Positions 23,754 to 31,164 of a stretch of DNA of 40,693 nt are shown piece after piece. The first letter of the stretch is position 1. Each line of letters begins with the position of its first letter. Position numbers and translations under genes: made by a program. A model generated the notes under the pieces. That model saw nothing but the letters and a program-made list of their open reading frames with translations, was not told the origin of the DNA and did no database searches. The stretch comes from Synechococcus sp. SP2 MAG (GTDB lineage: Bacteria > Cyanobacteriota > Cyanobacteriia > PCC-6307 > Cyanobiaceae): positions 1 through 40,693 of the forward strand of contig JAVBIX010000047.1 in the NCBI GenBank assembly GCA_030756895.1, in the 5' to 3' direction.

Positions 23754-23780
23754 AAAAAGAGGCTCAAAAAGCCTCTTTTT
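23754..23780 (+). terminator. Rho-independent terminator after cyAbrB
   Basis: AAAAAGAGGCT (23754-23764) pairs with AGCCTCTTTTT (23770-23780) across a five-base A-rich loop, followed by a T-run. The stem is perfect, and the symmetric A/T flanks could let it work on both strands. It lies 18 bases after the cyAbrB stop. Confidence 0.88.
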
Positions 23781-23945
23781 ATACTCAAAAGATACTAAAG
23801 ATTAAATTATGGATTGCACAAGTATCCATATAATCAAAACTTTCAACCTACAGAGAGCAATCAAATAAAATCAGCTCATTTATAGATGTGATACTTAATT
23901 CATTCTAAGGGCGATGCTTCGGCCAATTCCTGCCATGGCGAAACA

Positions 23946-24140
23946 TTAAACATTATCCCACTTAATTTTGCCATCAAGGAGCTCCATGAGTTCCTCAAGC
24001 TTTTGATTCGTCACGCGAACATCTGCGGCATCTGGCATGGTGCCCTCCTCAATGAGCACGTTGTAGTGCTCACGACACAAATTGCGCAGTTCCTGAAGGC
24101 GCTTCTTCGTAATGGTGCGCTTCTCTTCTGCTGTGGCCAT
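23946..24140 (-). CDS. Small helical conserved hypothetical, 64 residues
   Basis: The ATG at 24140 opens a charged, coiled-coil-like protein: TITKKRLQELRNLCREHYNV, then VTNQKLEELMELLDGKIKWD. No signal or membrane helix; one Cys. The regular heptad-like spacing of Leu and the clean start support a real gene. I cannot name a family. Confidence 0.6.
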   Translation of the reverse strand: MATAEEKRTITKKRLQELRNLCREHYNVLIEEGTMPDAADVRVTNQKLEELMELLDGKIKWDNV

Positions 24141-25330
24141 GGTTGGATCCTTTACCTAAGCCCAGTCTGCCTTACCGACAGCAGCAGGTGATCGTTCAAC
24201 CCAGTTAAGTCATCAACCTAAAACTAAGAAGCAGCTCGGCAATGAACGTTCAAGTTCATCGAGAAAGTCCAAAAAAGTTCAATGGGAAGACTGAGGAAAC
24301 ACAAATGGAAGAAATGGAGCGAGAGTGACTAGACGCTCAACCCAATGCAACATTCGTCAAATAAAAGCAAAAAACCATTACTTCAAGAGCACTGCCGAAA
24401 ATATGTTCTTAAATAGCGAGACAATACAGTGCATTTATTGTTCACAACCAAGAAAAAATGGCAACATTTTCAATAAAGAGAATAAACACAAAGGAAAGAA
24501 GAGATTTGTCAACCCATGAAAAAACAACTAAGTGTCGTCTATCGTTGGCCATGATAAGTCGCCCACTTTGCGTGGCGACTTCGACTCTCAATTTCCCAAC
24601 GACGCCATTCCATAGAAGAGGCAGGTGCAACAGATGACATCAAGGCTGGATCAGTCCAGTAGTCGGGTGAATCGAGGGTGGATTGATGAATGGGGCAACA
24701 AGGTCCGTGGTTCACAGCAGATTCCTACATATTTTCTTTATCATGCTCCTTGGGGGCTGCCGTTAGGCAATCTTCAGCCAAAAGGAGTAAGAAATAACTC
24801 TGAGCAGGGAATTTAAAGGAGCAGAGTCGCACAGCATCAACCACTCCCCTGAAGCCATCGAATGAGGCGGGGAACAAGTGAGCTAACAACGAATTACAGA
24901 ATTTCTGAAGGGCAAAGCGAAGGATGGGCCTGTTCTGATTTCAAGATCCAACGTAAGCTCAATTACTCATTTAATTGGTCGATGCAAGCACCTCTTCAAA
25001 AATACGAATTGTCATCGATGAAGTGGGCTTCGAATGGAGAACTTTCTACCCATGACATCCATAAGCTGCTTAGCAAATTGGGGCAGGCACAAACTTTTGA
25101 ACGCCAAGCTCGGTGCCTAGAGCCGAAAAATTCTTAAATAATCTGATGAGCTGACCTAAGCGGAGCTACCGATCTCTTCGCATAGGTAAGAGGAAATCAA
25201 CTTGAAACTAAATAAAAAATACAGAAATGCGTTGGGACAATTGAAAAGGCTTTGTGATCCCAAGGTAATTCAGTAGATTGCACACTTTTGCCCCAATCGA
25301 GGCCAAGCTATCACTAACTGTTAAATCTTG
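24141..25330. other. Sparse AT-rich region with only doubtful frames
   Basis: Nearly 1.2 kb without a convincing gene. A 24-codon minus frame (24539-24613, MEWRRWEIESRSRHAKWATY) is unusually Trp/Arg-rich and might be a real micropeptide. A plus frame at 24862-25137 contains MKWASNGELSTHDIHKLLSK but lacks a clear start or family. Other frames are low-complexity. No tRNA or terminator seen. Confidence 0.35.
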
Positions 25331-25528
25331 ATGTACACGATTGAACACCTGTCCGAAGAAAGCTGGACACCTGAGGTAACCAGAAAAACCGAGTTCAAAG
25401 CATTTGTAGATGCTCGGACAAAATGCATGGCTACGGGCAAAATTTACAGGGTTGTAGATGATAAGCATAATGTTAGATATACAATCACACTAGACACATG
25501 CAAAAAACAACTTTTTTCAAACCGCTAA
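25331..25528 (+). CDS. Small protein of a local paralogous family (MYxIxxLS type)
   Basis: 65 residues from the ATG at 25331: MYTIEHLSEESWTPEVTRKT, then EFKAFVDARTKCMATGKIYR and VVDD. It aligns from residue 1 with the minus-strand protein at 30251-30457 (MYRIQELSSSGWTDHGARTT), sharing the Trp-Thr, Arg-x-Thr-Glu and Ala-Phe positions. The conserved pattern supports a real gene. Function unknown, no signal peptide. Confidence 0.6.
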   Translation: MYTIEHLSEESWTPEVTRKTEFKAFVDARTKCMATGKIYRVVDDKHNVRYTITLDTCKKQLFSNR

Positions 25529-25546
25529 TAGGTATTTAGCCAAAAC

Positions 25547-25690
25547 TTACTGCTGCAAGGCCGGCATAGCCTCTTGAAGCTCAGTAGAAGGGGCAGAATC
25601 GCTAACTTCACCGGTCAATTGGATCGCCAAAACAACTATTAAAAGAGAAGCAACAATAACGATTACAAGTAAAATCTTGGTGGGAGTCAT
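25547..25690 (-). CDS. Small single-helix membrane protein, 47 residues
   Basis: From an ATG at 25690: a short basic start (MTPTK), one strong helix (ILLVIVIVASLLIVVLAIQL) and an acidic, soluble tail (GEVSDSAPSTELQEAMPALQ). Likely anchored in a membrane with the tail outside. It ends 19 bases from the convergent gene at 25528. No family recognised. Confidence 0.55.
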   Translation of the reverse strand: MTPTKILLVIVIVASLLIVVLAIQLTGEVSDSAPSTELQEAMPALQQ

Positions 25691-26327
25691 AATCAGAAAA
25701 AGGTTGAATCAATGATAGAACAACATCGAAATGATAAGAGAATTTATACTATAAAATGCTAACGCGCCTAACCCAACACTCAAGACAAATAATTTAATTC
25801 ATCCAAGAGAAAAGGCAATGACAAGTTGCCAACCAAGGAAATGTCTAGGCAGGTTTCAAGGAATGGGAGATGAGTCAATTGGAGTAATGAAGAAGACGAA
25901 AAGATTACTCAAATCAAAGAAGCCAAACTGAATGTAAGCACAAAAAAACCGCTCAAAACAAGAGCGGTCATCCACCAAGTAATCCCCATCACCCGGCCAT
26001 TTCACCACATTTAGATGTGATGTGCAGATTGTACTGACGATACGCACGAACAGAGCATCAGTATCGATTCATTCAAGATTATGACAACGTTATGTAAAGC
26101 CATGAAAGAGACAACAATCAAGAAGGGCTGCAGTGGCAACAACTAAAAGATAGTAACAGATAAAGTATGAAAGATATAGTTTAGCGAAATTCAAGAAATA
26201 ACAAAAAATGGATGGGTATGACGTATATTCTCCGCACATCCAAAGGACGATCAGCTTACTCAAAGCCAATAATGGAAACATGGCATATAAATGTACACTC
26301 TATAAACCTCCTAACTCAAAGAAACAA
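25691..26327. other. Intergenic region with one orphan terminator
   Basis: Over 600 bases without a firm gene. Its notable feature is a minus-strand terminator (25942-25967), listed separately. A minus frame reading MRIVSTICTSHLNVVKWPGD overlaps that hairpin and runs through it, which argues against it being a gene. The transcript that uses the terminator may be a small RNA starting around 26,050-26,100. Confidence 0.4.
25942..25967 (-). terminator. Orphan rho-independent terminator (minus strand)
   Basis: On the minus strand CCGCTC (25962-25967) pairs with GAGCGG (25949-25954) around a seven-base loop TTGTTTT. It is followed at once by seven T residues (25942-25948). This is a textbook terminator, yet no convincing minus-strand gene ends just upstream of it. 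Confidence 0.75.
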
Positions 26328-26543
26328 TCAAATCGCCACAATTGAATATTCAATCCTTTCATCAGAACAGCATAAATCCCCGTAAAACCGTTCTAATTCA
26401 TCATAAGCATCATCGTAACAACTAAATCGCAGTCTAGTAATCGAATCTTCCTGAAAATCGTCACGAACAATACGATAAAAAGGAACATTCGAGGTCAACA
26501 TTTCAGTATCCGATCGCAAGGCTTGAGATGAGTCGTTTTCCAT
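26328..26543 (-). CDS. Small acidic protein, 71 residues
   Basis: ATG at 26543, with a second ATG at 26501 giving 57 residues. The core reads VPFYRIVRDDFQEDSITRLR, then FSCYDDAYDELERFYGDLCC and SDERIEYSIVAI. It is acidic, aromatic-rich, with three cysteines and a strand-helix-strand look. Similar short proteins (strand, then a Tyr/Asp-rich helix) occur elsewhere in this window. Family not named. Confidence 0.6.
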   Translation of the reverse strand: MENDSSQALRSDTEMLTSNVPFYRIVRDDFQEDSITRLRFSCYDDAYDELERFYGDLCCSDERIEYSIVAI

Positions 26544-26772
26544 GCAAATATAATATCAAAGATTCACTCTAGGCCAACAACAGAAATGAGCAATAAAATA
26601 GCAAAACCAAGAGCAAATAAGTTAGAACGGAAAACAAAGCGACTAACCAACTTAAATAGAGAAAATAGAGACCCAAGCATGCAGAAAAATTATTCTAAGC
26701 ACATATCAAACCAACTAAGTTGTCAATCTAGAGATATTCCAACTTTCTAAAAAGAAACTTGGTTCAAATCCA

Positions 26773-27057
26773 TCAAGAGAGAATGATCCCCTTTCCGGAA
26801 TAGAAAGCAACTCTATAACGAATCGCTTCAGCATCAGGCTTTGGCGTCTCATAACTCCAAGCTACATTAGTAACAATCTGATCATCAGCAATCAAATCCC
26901 AGTAGCGCGCCTTACCCTTCCAACCGCAGACCGTTGTATGGCGAGAATCACGAAAGTATTGGTCATGCATTGCTTCACGAGGGAAATAGGCATTGCCATC
27001 CACATAAATGATATCGTCGCTTTCAGCAAGAATATTATTGTTGAAAATTGCTTTCAT
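26773..27057 (-). CDS. DUF427 domain protein
   Basis: From the ATG at 27057 the product has 94 residues: MKAIFNNNILAESDDIIYVD, then GNAYFPREAM, TTVCGWKGKARYWDLI and VAWSYETPKPDAEAIRYRVA. These are the conserved positions of the DUF427 family (a small beta-barrel with CxWKG-type and AWxY segments). Length fits the family. Biochemical function is unknown. Confidence 0.85.
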   Translation of the reverse strand: MKAIFNNNILAESDDIIYVDGNAYFPREAMHDQYFRDSRHTTVCGWKGKARYWDLIADDQIVTNVAWSYETPKPDAEAIRYRVAFYSGKGIILS

Positions 27058-27075
27058 TGAGAAAAATATTTCCAT

Positions 27076-27539
27076 TATATTAAGCAGGAATGCACTGAAG
27101 TGTGAGAGTTGACATCACACACTCAATCGAAAGACAAGTTGCAAGGACTAACCAATAGAATAAGTGAAGCATAACAGATAATGGCGGAAAACACTATAAT
27201 ATTTCAGCAATGATAGATAAAATATATAAAAATTCAATCATAAAAGCTTCTTCAAAGCAAAGTAAAAGCTAAAAAGTACTAACCAAAGTGAAATCAATCC
27301 ACGACAGTAGAAGCTATCAGGCCTCTCGCTAAAAAAGACAATAGGAAACAGCCCTCGAGCAATGCCAAACAACACCAGTAAATCGGGTTGGTTTAAGCAA
27401 AATGCCATCATCAAACGACCAAGAATTGCAGAGAGTCTTTATTCTCTGCACAAATCTATTTCGATCTGACAAGGAACAGGCGCAAAAAGGACGCAATACC
27501 CAGATACTGACCTAGAACATGGGTAACTGAGTCAATCCA
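27076..27539. other. AT-rich intergenic region
   Basis: No gene, repeat or terminator is convincing here. The stretch holds scattered A/T runs and short frames under 30 codons. Promoters for the DUF427 gene (leftward) and the small gene at 27540 (rightward) probably lie within it. Confidence 0.35.
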
Positions 27540-27704
27540 GTGGCCTTTCTCAGCAGAATCTGTGCAACATCCAAGGGTTCAACAATCGATGCCGTTGGAA
27601 ATGGAAAGTATCGAGTCTGTGACAAGGAATTCACATGCTCAGAGGTCAGTGGGTTATGGAAAGCTTATGAGATGCTTAGAACTCAAGAGCAACGTGTGAG
27701 CTAA
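27540..27704 (+). CDS. Small soluble protein, 54 residues
   Basis: A GTG at 27540 opens MAFLSRICATSKGSTIDAVG, then NGKYRVCDKEFTCSEVSGLW and KAYEMLRTQEQRVS. The pattern of strands followed by a helix (WKAYEMLR) and three cysteines looks like a real small protein. A stop codon 12 bases upstream fixes the 5' limit, and no ATG competes. Function unknown. Confidence 0.5.
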   Translation: MAFLSRICATSKGSTIDAVGNGKYRVCDKEFTCSEVSGLWKAYEMLRTQEQRVS

Positions 27705-27980
27705 CAAATCCATGACCATCTATACATTTAAATAGACGGTCATATAAACAAAGAAATTAATGCTGCACTGATACGATCGCAAGAGAAGCAAAAAGGAATG
27801 TGCTTCCACCCGAATCAGGGGGGTTCATGGAAACAGCCTAAAAAGCTGAAATATCCTAGATCAAACTCCGAAGAAAATACTTTGAACCTCCATATTGTGC
27901 AGACTCACGAAAGGGCTGGTCACTTTATTGTTGCTTTCAAGCTGCAATGGAATAGCCATAAAAAAGAGTGGTCAGTTGGA

Positions 27981-28361
27981 TCAATTACATGCATCACCCT
28001 GCTTGAGCTTATAAGCAGCTTCAGGATATGCATTCTTCCAAATAACGCAATTCTTCTCTTCCTGAGACAAGCTTGTGAATTCATCAACGGAAGAGGAAGA
28101 AGCAGATTGTTGATCTTTCTTTTGTATTTGTTTAATGCCCTCAACTTTAGGCTTGGATACGTAGTGGCTCTCACTACCAGGAGATAACTCACTCAAATAA
28201 GGTTTAGACTTAGGTTTGCTAATTTCCTTGGGTGAATCCAGCTGGATTTTACTATTCAATGTGTTTCCTATTAAAAGTGAGCCAATAGAAAACCCCACCA
28301 CAGAAAAGCCGATTCCTACAAAAAGCTCCAATCTCTTTATTGGACGAAATCTTTCAAGCAT
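27981..28361 (-). CDS. Membrane-anchored hypothetical protein
   Basis: 126 residues from an ATG: a basic N-terminus (MLERFRPIKRLELF), one membrane helix (VGIGFSVVGFSIGSLLIG) and a long Lys/Ser/Pro-rich linker. The C-terminal part reads SLSQEEKNCVIWKNAYPEAA and ends GDACN, so two cysteines could pair. Likely inside-to-outside topology. No family recognised. Confidence 0.6.
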   Translation of the reverse strand: MLERFRPIKRLELFVGIGFSVVGFSIGSLLIGNTLNSKIQLDSPKEISKPKSKPYLSELSPGSESHYVSKPKVEGIKQIQKKDQQSASSSSVDEFTSLSQEEKNCVIWKNAYPEAAYKLKQGDACN

Positions 28362-28825
28362 ATTCTTAACCGTTGCTTTGTCAATATACTTAAGATGAGA
28401 TCAATTTTCAACGAGTAGGGATCATAAAATTATTATCGTATTTCATGAACGAACAATAAAATTTAATCATAGCTCGCATTGCTTAGTAGCAAGTTTGCAA
28501 ATGGTTAATAGAATCAAACACATAAAAACGATTCATCTCAGAACGTAATTGAAACTAATTATCAAGCTTAATAAAACGATGAGGAAGCTAATTCAGTAAA
28601 TCGCTACTAAAAAAGATAGTTTTTGAGCAAAGCAGGAATTGCAAATTAAGCTGCAAAAGTGTGTTCATAGGACAACTGAACCTTACAAAACTCCAGGCTT
28701 AACAACAAAACATGGATGGGAATTATTAGGAATTAGCGACTCATTATTGCTCTCCTCAAATTTTGGCTCTCACTGATTTCGCCAAAAGAGGGGAGCATTC
28801 GAGTCGCCAAATCAACCTTGATCCG
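28362..28825. other. AT-rich intergenic region
   Basis: About 460 bases with no supported gene. A plus frame at 28763-28996 is antisense to the better minus gene at 28826-29065. No hairpin terminator or repeat is clear. Confidence 0.35.
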
Positions 28826-29065
28826 TTAGCTGTGACGACCGAGTGGCTCAATCCAGTCCACGAGGACCTCCCGATGATGCAGCCAACGCTTCGAGACACG
28901 GCAGCCGAGATTGACTTGACCTTCATCCATGAGACGACCCAAGCGAATAGCAGCTGCTTCTTCAGGCCGCGTAAATGTCTGCAAATGATCAGTTAGCCAA
29001 GTGACCTCATCTTCCGTAATCACACCAGTGGAGAGGGTTTCGAGAACAAGTTCGCCGACAGTCAT
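28826..29065 (-). CDS. Small conserved hypothetical, 79 residues
   Basis: The ATG at 29065 gives MTVGELVLETLSTGVITEDE, then VTWLTDHLQTFTRPEEAAAI, RLGRLMDEGQVNLGCRV and WIEPLGRHS. It is a helical, acidic protein with a balanced globular composition, familiar as a short conserved cyanobacterial protein. Function unknown. It diverges from the gene at 29169 with about 100 bases between them. Confidence 0.7.
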   Translation of the reverse strand: MTVGELVLETLSTGVITEDEVTWLTDHLQTFTRPEEAAAIRLGRLMDEGQVNLGCRVSKRWLHHREVLVDWIEPLGRHS

Positions 29066-29168
29066 CAGTTTGTAACGATTTCGTTACATCCTGGCGCCTC
29101 TCTCGGCCAACCGTGACCCGCAGTCTCCATAAAGAGTTTTTAAGCTAGGAGCATCGCCAGGCATTTCC

Positions 29169-29327
29169 ATGCAAGCCACTCTTGCCCAGCAATTCGAAAC
29201 GGAATCCATTAAGAGACAAATCGACTCCACAACTGACGTAGCGGAGTTGCAAGCGCTTGCCAGAAATCTTGCAGATCTCTACCTCAAGCAACGCGTCGCC
29301 ACTGCTTGGGTGATTGCAAACAAATAA
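29169..29327 (+). CDS. Small helical protein, 52 residues
   Basis: From the ATG at 29169: MQATLAQQFETESIKRQIDS, then TTDVAELQALARNLADLYLK and QRVATAWVIANK. All-helical, with regular hydrophobic spacing, no signal. It resembles short conserved helical proteins found in picocyanobacteria. Divergent from 28826-29065; the shared intergenic region may hold both promoters. Confidence 0.65.
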   Translation: MQATLAQQFETESIKRQIDSTTDVAELQALARNLADLYLKQRVATAWVIANK

Positions 29328-30058
29328 GTTATCAATTTATTGTGTGCTCACTACTAATATGTCAAGCTTAAACTCCATATCTGTATATACCCCAAGACTG
29401 CTGCTAATTTCAGAATAAAGTTTCAAATGAATTAGTCAAAAATCCTTAATGGTTGCGAATCCGATGGGTTCTAGCCGAGACAAATAAACTTCAAAATTTC
29501 TAGCATTAATTAAAAGACATTTCAACGTTTTTAATAACAATTAAATTCAATATATCTACATGTTATCGGCAAATTTTCAAAAATTCATTATTAAGATCAA
29601 TTAGCTCTCTTCAGATTAAAAAATTTAAACACTACATCGCCTCTTAGGTTATAAAATGCCCTCAAGACAATTAATCGATAGAAATACACATTTGTGTAGT
29701 CAGCTTTTAGTGACTTCACTTACCTGTATGCCTGGGCTTAGCTGTAAGCAGCTCTCTTTGAATAATGGTGTGTCCACTGTGTTATTGATCACAGCGAAGA
29801 GGTCATCCCCGCACGAAATTCAAAGTTGAAATACGGTTCCAAGCACGCTGGCTGGATGTTCAAACTTCTCTGCAGTTTGACGCTCGAGCTGAAAAATCAT
29901 CACGAGATGAGCAGTGGTGCGTATCGCTGAAAGCAGCGCTAAGCCAATACAGAGAGGACAGTGCGTCAAAGTCATAAAGACAATTTTGGAGCCAGTTCAC
30001 GCCTCTGACCCCATTCCTTGCCATTTCTTGACTTAATGGAAGATTCGGCAGCTGATGA
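29328..30058. other. Long AT-rich intergenic region with a possible gene remnant
   Basis: About 730 bases without a supported gene. The plus frame 29789-29977 reads protein-like (KFKVEIRFQARWLDVQTSLQ, then KSSRDEQWCVSLKAALSQYR) but has no start codon after the preceding stop, so it may be a gene that lost its 5' end. The rest is A/T-rich with no other signal. Confidence 0.4.
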
Positions 30059-30247
30059 TCAGAAGCGACAACCCACTTCATGGATCAGGTCGATGCTGTT
30101 GGGCCATTGCCGGATGTGCTCGTAAAACTCCATGGCAAGGATGCGGGCCTCCCAAGCATCTGACGCATAGAAACAAGCCTCCTGCTTGCTGCCATCAGAC
30201 ATCTTGTATCGAATCGTGAAATGCTTGTAGTGACTGAAATAAGCCAT
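30059..30247 (-). CDS. Small protein, 62 residues, unknown
   Basis: From an ATG: MAYFSHYKHFTIRYKMSDGS, then KQEACFYASDAWEARILAME and FYEHIRQWPNSIDLIHEV. A strand followed by an ASD-containing helix resembles the plus-strand protein at 35372-35536 (FTVFFKLTGESVGSITVFAS). It starts 3 bases after the stop of the upstream minus gene, so the two form a tight operon. Function unknown. Confidence 0.65.
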   Translation of the reverse strand: MAYFSHYKHFTIRYKMSDGSKQEACFYASDAWEARILAMEFYEHIRQWPNSIDLIHEVGCRF

Positions 30248-30250
30248 CGG

Positions 30251-30457
30251 TTAGGCCACCAATTCGTGATCGCTTTGGATCGCAGTCGATCCAAAGCGGT
30301 TCATGATGCAAACCATCTCATCCAAAGGGTTGAGGACTCTCGCAGATTGACCTTCCTGCTGGCTCAGAGCATGAGCAGCACCAAAAGCCTCGATTTCGGT
30401 TGTTCTGGCTCCATGATCCGTCCAGCCGGAAGAGCTCAATTCTTGAATTCTGTACAT
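30251..30457 (-). CDS. Small protein of the MYxIxxLS type, 68 residues
   Basis: I place the start at the ATG at 30457 because the first residues (MYRIQELSSSGWTDHGARTT) align with the protein at 25331. A longer frame to 30592 only adds Cys-rich unnatural sequence. The middle reads EIEAFGAAHALSQQEGQSAR. It overlaps nothing and is followed 3 bases later by the 62-residue gene. Function unknown. Confidence 0.6.
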   Translation of the reverse strand: MYRIQELSSSGWTDHGARTTEIEAFGAAHALSQQEGQSARVLNPLDEMVCIMNRFGSTAIQSDHELVA

Positions 30458-30798
30458 CGATGACGTTTCGTATGTACTCAACTTATGCACCCAACCTGCA
30501 AAACACGGTGCAAAACACGCACAATTATCAGAAGTCTTCGGGATCACGCATGATTCGTGTGGTGATAAAGACAAATAACCGCGATTTTTCAAGCTTTCAG
30601 CACATTCAAAGGGACAACAGACGTGGAGCAGAGCTCCTCAACCATGGACAGAACAGACCAATAAAAAGACCGTGACCCCCCGGCCACGGCCCACGAGACG
30701 CATTCATTGAACTTGATCCGAGCCCTTCCCATCGGGCTCTTTTGTTATGGCGCATGCCATCCATCAGACACATCAGTGCTTGTGCTCAGCAGCTTCAC
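30458..30798. other. Intergenic region with an orphan plus-strand terminator
   Basis: The region holds a GC-rich short hairpin (CCGTG and CACGG arms near 30671-30690) and then a terminator at 30717-30745. A 41-codon plus frame from an ATG at 30550 (MIRVVIKTNNRDFSSFQHIQ) is possible but shows no family. A small RNA ending at the terminator is another option. Confidence 0.4.
30717..30745 (+). terminator. Orphan rho-independent terminator (plus strand)
   Basis: GAGCCC pairs with GGGCTC around a short loop (TTCCCATC), followed by TTTTGTT. The T-tract orients it on the plus strand, but the nearest annotated genes on both sides are on the minus strand. It therefore ends an unannotated plus transcript. 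Confidence 0.7.
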
Positions 30799-31017
30799 TC
30801 AGTAACGGTGTGGGTATTCACCAGGATGATCAACACGATGAACACGCATCCCTGTCAATGACTTGCCAGACAGCAATAGCAGCTCGCTTCCAGACACGGG
30901 ATAGCCAAGCTCCTGAGCGATCATCGCAACTTCAGCCGCTGTCATTACTGACTGGACGCGGCTTTGCAAACGACCATCGCGTTGCAAATGCTCCAAAAAG
31001 GACTGGAGAGCGCTCAA
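30799..31017 (-). CDS. Nif11-like leader-peptide domain protein
   Basis: 72 residues from a TTG: MSALQSFLEHLQRDGRLQSR, then VQSVMTAAEVAMIAQELGYP and VSGSELLLLSGKSLTG. This is the Nif11 domain, known as the leader of lanthipeptide precursors (prochlorosins) in marine picocyanobacteria. Here the sequence ends in a short His/Arg/Tyr tail without the double-Gly site and Cys/Ser/Thr core of a precursor. It is probably a stand-alone Nif11 protein rather than a lanthipeptide, and no modification enzyme is near. Confidence 0.8.
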   Translation of the reverse strand: MSALQSFLEHLQRDGRLQSRVQSVMTAAEVAMIAQELGYPVSGSELLLLSGKSLTGMRVHRVDHPGEYPHRY

Positions 31018-31164
31018 AACAGATGTCCCATGCCCTTTTTCTCCGTTAGTGAATCACGAATGAATCCACAATGCGACGCCATGCAAGCGAAACCAAGAAC
31101 CGGAACGAGCTGCTGAATCGATCGTGACAAGACGTCCAAGCCACGATGGAGTACGAATCAAGTC

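Noticed and set aside
25856-26047. 63-codon minus frame through the orphan terminator
   Set aside because: It reads across a strong rho-independent terminator, so it is unlikely to be translated in full.
26755-26790. GGTTCAAATCC T-loop-like sequence
   Set aside because: No acceptor, D or anticodon stems can be formed around it; not a tRNA.
27798-28187. 129-codon plus frame
   Set aside because: Antisense to the membrane-anchored minus gene and shows no domain.
29789-29977. Protein-like plus frame without a start codon
   Set aside because: No ATG, GTG or TTG after the preceding stop; kept only as a possible remnant in the intergenic note.
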